DNA from: a virus | Strand: one strand, 5' to 3' | Length of the DNA stretch: 26,311 nt | Virus record (IMG/VR): IMGVR_UViG_3300010883_000371 | Span: 1-26,311 of that record | Part shown: positions 20,313 through 26,311 of the stretch, one piece after another | Numbering within the stretch: the stretch's first letter is position 1 | Layout: every line of letters starts with the position of its first letter | Position numbers and translations under genes: made by a program | The notes under the pieces: model-generated | What the model was told of the DNA's origin: nothing | Databases searched by the model: none | What the model saw: the letters and a program-made list of their open reading frames with translations, nothing else

Positions 20313-20804
20313 TTACTTCGCGAGTCCCATGTATGGGCTAATAGCTTTAAATCCCAAACTATGTTTGTCACGAATCCCCACTGCTTTTTGCTCAATATCT
20401 GCTAAATTTTTAATTGTATCAGGTGGTGGTCCACCAAATTCATCCATTCTAATGGCCTGTCTAATAAAAGCTCCAGCTCCTAATGGATCAGCCGCTAGGC
20501 TGGGTGAAAATCTATATAATGTCTCAAAATATTGCTCTACTTTAGCCTTAGGAAAATTACTTAACTCAGGATGAGCAGCCATAATACTTGCTAAAGTTCT
20601 ATCTCTCATTGCCATCTTTTTAGAAGCCTGCCATGCATCCACAGCGCCTTCTGCTATGATCTCTGTTCCAATAGCAGCGCCTGTTATTAATGCTCCTTTA
20701 CCTGCATAGCCGAGATATTTGCCTGCTTTGAGTTTTCCCCATATACCGCCAAGGGTAGATCCAATACCACTAACTTTCTGAATCTCAGTTTTAAAACCGC
20801 TCAC
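20313..20804 (-). CDS. Unknown head-region protein, 163 aa
   Basis: 163 residues from GTG 20804, which overlaps the preceding TAG by one base (TAGTG). The N-terminal 55 residues are Gly/Ala-rich and partly hydrophobic (YAGKGALITGAAIGTEII), possibly one membrane-associating helix; the rest is soluble and helical with GAGAFIRQAIRMDEFGGP. Both Trp codons are TGG. It is coupled to the protein upstream and precedes the protease. Possible roles include an internal virion protein or a prohead initiation factor; no family recognised. Confidence 0.72.
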   Translation of the reverse strand: MSGFKTEIQKVSGIGSTLGGIWGKLKAGKYLGYAGKGALITGAAIGTEIIAEGAVDAWQASKKMAMRDRTLASIMAAHPELSNFPKAKVEQYFETLYRFSPSLAADPLGAGAFIRQAIRMDEFGGPPPDTIKNLADIEQKAVGIRDKHSLGFKAISPYMGLAK

Positions 20805-21808
20805 TAGGATCTTTGATTGCGATATTTAGGAGATAACATTTTTCGTTGCAAAATTTCTCCTTGTTCACGCCGACCTTTAGATTTACCTATACCATAGGCA
20901 GCGGCGCCACCTAAACCTACTAAAACTAATTTTTTATGAGCAAGTAAAGCTTTTGCTAATCCTTTGGATGCTCCTCCTACAGTCTCGGCACCGCCAAGTA
21001 ATAATTTTTTTAAACCGCCTAATGTACTAGATTCTTTTCTTAATTCATCATATCTATCAGCAAAAGTTACAAACGCACTGGCAATTTTATGAAACCTATC
21101 ACCATAGTATTCTAATTCTTCTCCAGCCTTATAAATATGAGATTTAGGATTAATCATTCCCGTAAATGAAGCTTTTTTATCTATCTCAATATGAGGCATT
21201 GTATCTTTTGCATACTCTATAAAATCCTCTGCTATATAGTCCGAATAAGTTGGGGCTGCAACTTTAATAATCTCTAGTACATTTATTAAGTTCTCGCCCG
21301 TTAAAGTGGCTTGTTTAGTTAAATCCCACAACTTATGATAACTTGTGTCAAATTCTAGTCTAGTCTGTGCAGCTTGGTCCTCGATATAAGAACAGACTCC
21401 TTCTAAACGGGAAGCCTCTTTCCGAAGTTCGCCATAAGAAATAGTTTGGCCTGCAGTTTTTTCTAATTCACCTTGTATACCTGGAAATAAATTCATAGAA
21501 GCAGTTTTTATTGGTGGTTCCTCATAATCATTAATTCCCTCTTCAGAAGATGATTCTGGCTCTGTCAAATCTGTATAAATAACTTTTGCATCTGCTAGTG
21601 GAAAATCAACATACTTATCCTCTGAGGTTTTTATCAAATTAAGGTAGGCATCAACGTTAGCTGATTCCACAACGCGGTGAACCTGTTGTAAATTTAAATT
21701 ATGGGTAGTGGCGAGCTTTAAGATACTAGTATTAAGAGGTTTACCTCCACTAATAAACTCAGTCGCAGCGCTCTTTCCCAAATTTTCTAAATCAAATGAA
21801 CTAATCAT
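20804..21808 (-). CDS. Unknown virion/head protein opening the capsid operon, 334 aa
   Basis: 334 residues. The ATG at 21808 is 8 bases after the -10 box of a strong promoter, so its mRNA is probably leaderless. No TGA; its Trp is TGG. The protein is mostly helical and acidic in the middle (about 80-105), with a hydrophobic Gly/Ala/Leu stretch near the C-terminus (KLVLVGLGGAAAYGIG, about residues 293-308) followed by a basic tail. At 334 residues without portal features it is probably not the portal, although it occupies the place where portal genes often lie. It may be an internal head or ejected protein; I do not recognise it. Confidence 0.75.
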   Translation of the reverse strand: MISSFDLENLGKSAATEFISGGKPLNTSILKLATTHNLNLQQVHRVVESANVDAYLNLIKTSEDKYVDFPLADAKVIYTDLTEPESSSEEGINDYEEPPIKTASMNLFPGIQGELEKTAGQTISYGELRKEASRLEGVCSYIEDQAAQTRLEFDTSYHKLWDLTKQATLTGENLINVLEIIKVAAPTYSDYIAEDFIEYAKDTMPHIEIDKKASFTGMINPKSHIYKAGEELEYYGDRFHKIASAFVTFADRYDELRKESSTLGGLKKLLLGGAETVGGASKGLAKALLAHKKLVLVGLGGAAAYGIGKSKGRREQGEILQRKMLSPKYRNQRS

Positions 21809-21816
21809 ATCCGTTT

Positions 21817-21845
21817 AATATAAGAATAACACCAATTGTTGTCAA
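21817..21845 (-). promoter_or_regulatory. Sigma70-type promoter for the capsid operon
   Basis: On the minus strand: TTGACA (21845-21840, full consensus), a 17-base spacer, TATATT (21822-21817), then 8 bases to the ATG at 21808. It lies in the 44-base gap after the terminase stop. Same geometry as the promoter at 15697-15725, again implying a leaderless message. Confidence 0.87.
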
Positions 21846-21852
21846 GTATTTT

Positions 21853-23400
21853 TTATAACGATCTGAAGCTACTCATTCCGTGGTACATTTCCGCGCCAAC
21901 AATTGCAAATAAAGTTGCATGAAAAAAGTCGTCTGGACCTTTATTAATATAGCGTAATGTATTAGTTTCCAATTTATAATCCATCTGTATATTTAAAATA
22001 TCTTGTAATAAAATCTCCAAATCATCATCAAGTTTCGGAAAAATAATTTCCTTATTTCTAAATTTTTCAAACATATTAGCCATGATCTGCGTTCGGTTCA
22101 GGGTATATGCTGGTAACTTATCATTTCATTTAATAAGCTCTTTTTGATTGGGCAAATGTTGAAACGATATTACTTTCTGAAGTCCTAGTATTTTTCGAAG
22201 CACAGAGTTTGAGGCCTCGCCCATACCATAATCTGAGCATAAATTTACACACTTTCACACTTTCATTAAACGAACTACTTCATCATGAATAAAACTGTAC
22301 TCAGCCTCTTTACCAATAAAACGTTTCCCATACAAAACTTCAAAGGTGGTACCCTGAAGCCGTACAATAGATATATTAGTATATGATTTATCGGAATTAA
22401 CTGGGCCGTAATCAATTCCCATAAATAAATCACCAGATGTATCATGTCTCGTTGGTGTTGTTATCATTTTACGTTCACTGCAACATGAAAAGAGTTCATA
22501 CCGAGTAATTGGTGAAGCTCCTAAATCATGAGGCTTAGCCAGAGTTTCATTCATAAAAATTGCTTTTGAAACTGACTGCTGTTTTAATATAATATCCCGC
22601 TCTCAGCTTACTCAAGGAGCTCTATGAAAGTGGAGTAAACATACTCTAAAACCACTGTAAGGTGCGTCAGGATCCCCAGTAGAAATTCACTCTCCAGTTT
22701 TTGCTTCTAAGGACCTTTCACAATATTGACACATCAGTTGATCTGGTCCAATACAATTTTCATCTAAAATGTTTCACTTATTACAGTGTTCACATTTGGA
22801 CATTCACTCATACTTAGTAGAGTTCGCTCATCTCTCTTCAAGTGGTCCTAAACTTAATTTTGGTGTGCCAGAAAATCAACTACGTTTATATAAAGAACGA
22901 GACATTGTTTCCTCAATAACTGGAATATTATCTTCCATCTGATCTTGAACCTCGTCAAATAAACACATATCTGCAGAATATCCTCTCACCCTGTCTGCAT
23001 TAAGATGTGCATAACGTAGATACATACGGGAACCATTTAACAGTTGTTTCATAAAAACGTTTTGAATCAGCGCAGAGTTCATATAGTGTTTTTTAACAAA
23101 AGTGCTTTGCTCTAAAACCGGAGCTACTCTATCGTGGGAAAATACTTTAGTCTGATCAACCGAGGGAGATATATATAATGTTTTAAAATGGGGTCGCATA
23201 ATACTTTGTGTGACCATAATATTTGATAACGTTGTGGATTTTGCTGTCTGCCTACTAAATTTTAAAACAACACGACTAGCTTCGCAGTTATATACAGCCC
23301 GTAAATACGGGTAATCACTTAATGAGAAATTCCTTCCATTTAAATATAAAAAGGTTTCTGCAAAATCACTAGGCATTAATTCAATAGTTTTTTTAGCCAT
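21853..23400 (-). CDS. Terminase large subunit (TerL), 515 aa
   Basis: The DNA-packaging motor and nuclease. 515 residues, with all nine Trp codons TGA. The ATG at 23400 overlaps the upstream TAA (TAATG). ATPase part: deviant Walker A SRQTAKST (49-56), Walker B CLFDE (146-150), coupling motif SGTP (177-180). Then a zinc-binding insertion with Cys203, Cys206, Cys224 and Cys227, as in GpA-type large terminases, with EEWxx-type Trp nearby. Nuclease part: candidate metal ligands Asp330 (GIDYGP), Asp390 (CSDYG) and Asp491 (PDDFFHA). With standard stops the gene would be cut into at least three pieces, each lacking essential motifs. No small terminase was recognised in the window. Followed by the promoter of the capsid operon with no terminator between. 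Confidence 0.94.
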
Positions 23401-24908
23401 TATTCAAAATCCGGCCCTTGTGGGAAAGCAGTTCAAGTGCAAAATTGTGCATTATGTATATCATTAGTTCCTGCAAAAGTATTATCAATCCTATTAGGTA
23501 TTACAGATTCTAAATCTAGCGTTTGATAGCCAGACTTTCTGTAATATATCCCTCTTTCTGCATCAGAAGCTGCGGCCACCACTCGTGTAAGTGCCTGATT
23601 GCCTCTAAGATAAACGGTATGATACCAGCCCGCAGTATTATAAGATTCGTCTAACAACATCTCCATCCGTCTAGTCAGTTTATTATCCTTCTGTCATTCA
23701 CGCAGTCCTATAATACCGGGCACGTCCTTTCCAGTTAAATTATTACGTCCTTGAGACCATTTTCTAACTGAACGCTCCTCGGGAGGCTCTGATCAATTAC
23801 TCATATCTAAAGCAACAGAGTTGATCGCTTCGTCCTTATAAAGCCATTCTTCAAACGGAATATTATAAAAACGTAATCTATCATAAAATTCCATATCTTG
23901 CCAGCCCCAGCCATACATAAAATTATTAGGTCCCTGTGATTTATAGTAAGACTGCGGATCACATTTAAATCCTCCAAAAACCATAAACCCAATTTCAACT
24001 TTGCCAGGCCAGCTATAATTGACTCCACTAATAGGAATATTATCAACCCCATTTCATGTCGCATGGGTACATCCTAACTTTTCAAAGGCGTACCTAAACC
24101 CAATATTAATAGCCATATTCAGGTTAAATGGAGCCATATGATTAGTTTGTTGCGACACTATTAATTCATAATCATCTCCAATATGGCCTAGATTCTCTTC
24201 TAAATAAGGAAGTGTGTGCTCTAAAAAGGGTTGTAAATATTGTGCTCGGTTTTGATTACATAAAACAACAATTCCCATCTTGGAACGCTTTTCTTTAACC
24301 CGTCCGTGACATCATAATACTAAAGATTTTCTAACTCCCGAAAGAATTTCACCAACTTTGTGTAGGGTAGTAGGTGTAAAAAAGACTGCGTCACCTTTTT
24401 TAGCTGCTCCACTCGTAACGATATTACCAGCCGCGTCTTTAACTAAAAAATCCCCTCCAGTAAAATCTTTGTCTTGATCAGCTAACAAAATTACACAGGT
24501 GAAGGCTCTTTGATAAGAATTTTCATCCCCACCAATACCAAAGTCCCCATGCCAGTTATAAAGGCCTCCTGATGTATACATCGTATATTGTGGAGTTTCA
24601 AAAAGATAATCGTTATTAAGTTCCAACTCTCAAGCCATTTGAATATTCACAGCCTCAACAATTGGACGAACTTCTGAACGGAGATACTCTAAATGCTCTG
24701 AATCGTCCATTCAGCTAATAGGGCTATTATGACGAAACGTAGCCATTTCCTCTGGATCTTTTGGGCCTAGCGCATAATCAACCCCATCTTGCATCGGGTA
24801 TGCCTCTCCTCATTGAATTACCTTGTCGCAGAATTCGGTAGAAAATACTTGTTTCCCTACCATAGCAGTGGGAGTAGTGATGGTAAAATGGCCCATTTTA
24901 TTTGCCAT
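23400..24908 (-). CDS. 2OG-Fe(II) oxygenase fused to GT7-type glycosyltransferase, 502 aa
   Basis: A single 502-residue frame with eight TGA codons as Trp. Residues 1-205 form a prolyl-hydroxylase-like 2-oxoglutarate oxygenase: His120 and Asp122 (YNWHGDFG), FTGGDFLV, distal His183 (LHKVG) and Arg193 (GVRKSLVLW), the complete facial triad plus 2OG-binding Arg. Residues about 211-345 match the beta-1,4-galactosyltransferase (GT7) pattern: CNQNRAQYLQPFLEH, YELIVSQQ, NIGFRYAF, GVDNIP (287-292; second Asp of DxD kept, first is Gly), FGGF (311-314) and YGWGWQDMEFYDRL (332-345). Joined pieces share one frame; the junction (LVLWCHGRVKEKRSKMGIVV) crosses a TGA. A further 150 residues of uncertain fold follow. 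Likely modifies a protein side chain, first by hydroxylation, then by adding a sugar; the substrate is not shown. The ATG overlaps the bS21 gene by 11 bases. Confidence 0.88.
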
Positions 24909-25182
24909 CTGTATTTCGGGGAGATTTATACTTAATACGCTGCCGTTTCTTTATACGGCGTTTTTTAGCAGAAGGTTTTTCGTAAAATTGACGTTCGCGA
25001 ACAATGTCTAAAATCTGACTTTTTTCAATCCGACGTTTAAACCGTCTTAAAGCCTCAACAATATTGTTATCGTATACATAAACACAGGTGCCAATATCTT
25101 TATTTTTACGCTTTTGTTTATGTTTCTGTTTAAAGTTCTTCCTATACTTAGTCGCCACTATGCCTGTATGATTTGAGAGCAT
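24898..25182 (-). CDS. rpsU: Ribosomal protein bS21 (phage-encoded)
   Basis: 94 residues. From about residue 31 it matches bS21 of the small ribosomal subunit: VYVYDNNIVEALRRFKRRIE, QILDIVRERQFYEKP, then a very basic KKRRIKKRQRIKYKS tail. bS21 helps mRNA engagement near the anti-Shine-Dalgarno end of 16S rRNA, and phage copies are thought to replace or compete with the host protein on ribosomes. The N-terminus carries an extra 30 basic residues compared with the usual 70-residue protein. The ATG at 25182 follows a frame-shifted TAA immediately and lies inside the end of the upstream gene; no clear ribosome binding site is present. A GTG at 25158 (residue 9) is an alternative start. No Trp. 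Confidence 0.9.
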   Translation of the reverse strand: MLSNHTGIVATKYRKNFKQKHKQKRKNKDIGTCVYVYDNNIVEALRRFKRRIEKSQILDIVRERQFYEKPSAKKRRIKKRQRIKYKSPRNTDGK

Positions 25183-25936
25183 TTAAGACACGTCCATACT
25201 GACCATGCTCGATTAACTTATATAGGATATTTTTAAATGAACGTCGAGGTACTCCTCAACCAACTCCATAAGCTAATTCACGATCAGCATGTATTTGCTG
25301 TTCTGCCTCTGATAAGTGTTTTAAGTCTGCATCTAATTCAATTTGTTTAGCCTGTACCTGATCTTTCATATTAGGCTTACTGCGTAACAGATTATAATCT
25401 AGCAGATCTTTGTTATATTCCTCGCTAAGTCGAGCGAAATTTCCTTTAAATATTTTTGCGGTAGCTATTTCTTGAGCAAACTCTGCCTGAGGATCTCTGA
25501 CGGAGTCTCTTGATGGAGGTACTTTTATTCAGTTATCATCTAATACACTATAAACTCCATATGCGGAATAGGAAAAAGGTTTGTCTGATACATAGTAACT
25601 AACATAAAAATTAACGGGGTGTTTAGTACCAGGAGCTAAACTTTCGTTATAAGCGCGCATTTTAACATGGTACAATTTAACTTCCTCTTTTGATACATCC
25701 GCGCGTAGGTAAACATTCACGTCTATGTCTGACGTATCTCGATATTTATACCCTGTGATAGATCCAATAATATAGACCTTAGCAACAAGTGACTTAGGTA
25801 CTACATCATATAATTTACTTAATATATAATTTTTAACAGGGGGCCGAAGTTTATACGTACCATTACCATCGGACCATATATCCCAAGCAAGAGTATCTTT
25901 AGGAGCATCAAGAAGGCCTGCTATTTTTTTTGACAT
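25148..25936 (-). CDS. Nucleotidyltransferase-fold protein, 262 aa
   Basis: 262 residues with two TGA codons as Trp (25529 and about 25255). The ATG at 25936 overlaps the upstream TAA (TAATG). Residues 55-77 hold the Pol-beta-type nucleotidyltransferase signature: G58-S59 in IIGSITGYKYRD, then Asp70 and Asp72 in TSDIDVNVYL. The usual third acidic position appears as Asn109 (HPVNFYV), so activity may be altered. The C-terminal 125 residues are helical and charged. Such proteins transfer a nucleotide to protein, RNA or small molecules; the target here is unknown. Its 3' end overlaps the bS21 gene by 35 bases. Confidence 0.82.
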
Positions 25937-26311
25937 TACCCTAAACTCCCTATGTAAGGTCCTAAAATCTCACCAAGGCGTCGTAATTTAGGTGACTTCT
26001 CGGCCAATCTAAATAATGCAGGGTCTGTATAATTAGCAGCGGCTACTGCCTCTGCAACACCAAAGGTAGGTCCTGGGAAGTTAATTACCTTTTTAGTTAT
26101 TTTATTTAGTTTGGGATTGTTGGCTTGTGCTAAACTGTCCAATGCCTTAGCTTCGCTTTGCACTTTCGTCTTAACACCTTGAACGGCGGGATTTTGTGTA
26201 ATCTTTTTTGGAGTATGTTTTCATATAAACTTAGTTATTTTAGATACACTAGCATCTTTAGTAACTTCAGAAGATTTAACAAAGCCCAATTTTAATAATT
26301 TTTTATCAGCG
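25936..26311 (-). CDS. Unknown protein, partial (5' end outside window)
   Basis: The last 124 residues of a gene entering from the right edge; one TGA (in FIWKHT) is read as Trp, without which only the final 75 residues would be seen. Basic, helical and Ala-rich (VAEAVAAANYTDPALFRLAE), ending LGEILGPYIGSLG. Its TAA overlaps the nucleotidyltransferase ATG, so the two are probably coupled. No family recognised. Confidence 0.7.

Noticed and set aside
23400-24908. Oxygenase and glycosyltransferase as two genes, the second starting at ATG 24278
   Set aside because: The only break is a TGA, which is Trp everywhere else here, and no ribosome binding site precedes that ATG.

Overview
The window looks like the structural (late) region of a double-stranded DNA tailed phage, or a closely related prophage. 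Every supportable gene lies on the minus strand, genes are packed with tiny gaps or 1-base overlaps, and the order read right to left is packaging, capsid, then neck and fibres. Base composition is AT-rich. The most important fact is the genetic code. Read with standard stops, the terminase, neck and fibre genes shatter. Reading TGA as tryptophan joins the fragments, always in the same frame, into full-length proteins (about 65 internal TGA codons by hand count). All true stops are TAA or TAG. Family-conserved Trp positions (a LamG VSAW motif, a fibronectin-III core Trp) fall on TGA, so the reassignment is to Trp (code 4-like) and not to Gly (code 25). TGG is also used.

Right-hand block (26311 to 21853): a partial unknown gene, a nucleotidyltransferase-fold protein, ribosomal protein bS21, a 502-residue fusion of a 2-oxoglutarate/Fe(II) oxygenase with a GT7-type galactosyltransferase-like domain, and the large terminase. 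Middle block (21808 to 15800): two unknown virion-type proteins, a prohead protease with an unusual hydrophobic C-terminal extension, two acidic scaffold-like proteins, a small helical protein, a decoration-like protein and the major capsid protein, ending in a rho-independent hairpin. Left block (15688 to the left edge): an opening virion protein of unknown role, an Ig-like protein, a probable completion protein, an FN3/LamG/zinc-ribbon protein, and then about 12 kb of fibre or adhesin genes. These include an 880-residue protein, a 1684-residue protein with a beta-propeller, and a partial protein ending in collagen-like Gly-X-Y repeats.

The middle and left blocks each start at a near-perfect sigma70-type promoter (TTGACA or TTGACT, 17-base spacer, TATATT). 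In both the start codon is exactly 8 bases after the -10 box, which predicts leaderless mRNAs. TGA use differs between blocks: Trp is mostly TGA in the outer blocks but nearly all TGG in the capsid block.

The candidate undescribed system is the oxygenase-galactosyltransferase fusion together with the collagen-like fibre: a phage that may hydroxylate and glycosylate its own fibre in an opal-recoded genome. The link between enzyme and substrate is inference. No portal, tail tube, sheath, tape measure, tRNA or lysis gene was seen. There is no gene-free stretch longer than about 110 bases. The host cannot be named from the sequence; frequent AGGAG-type Shine-Dalgarno sites and TTGACA/TATATT promoters argue against a Bacteroidota-type host.
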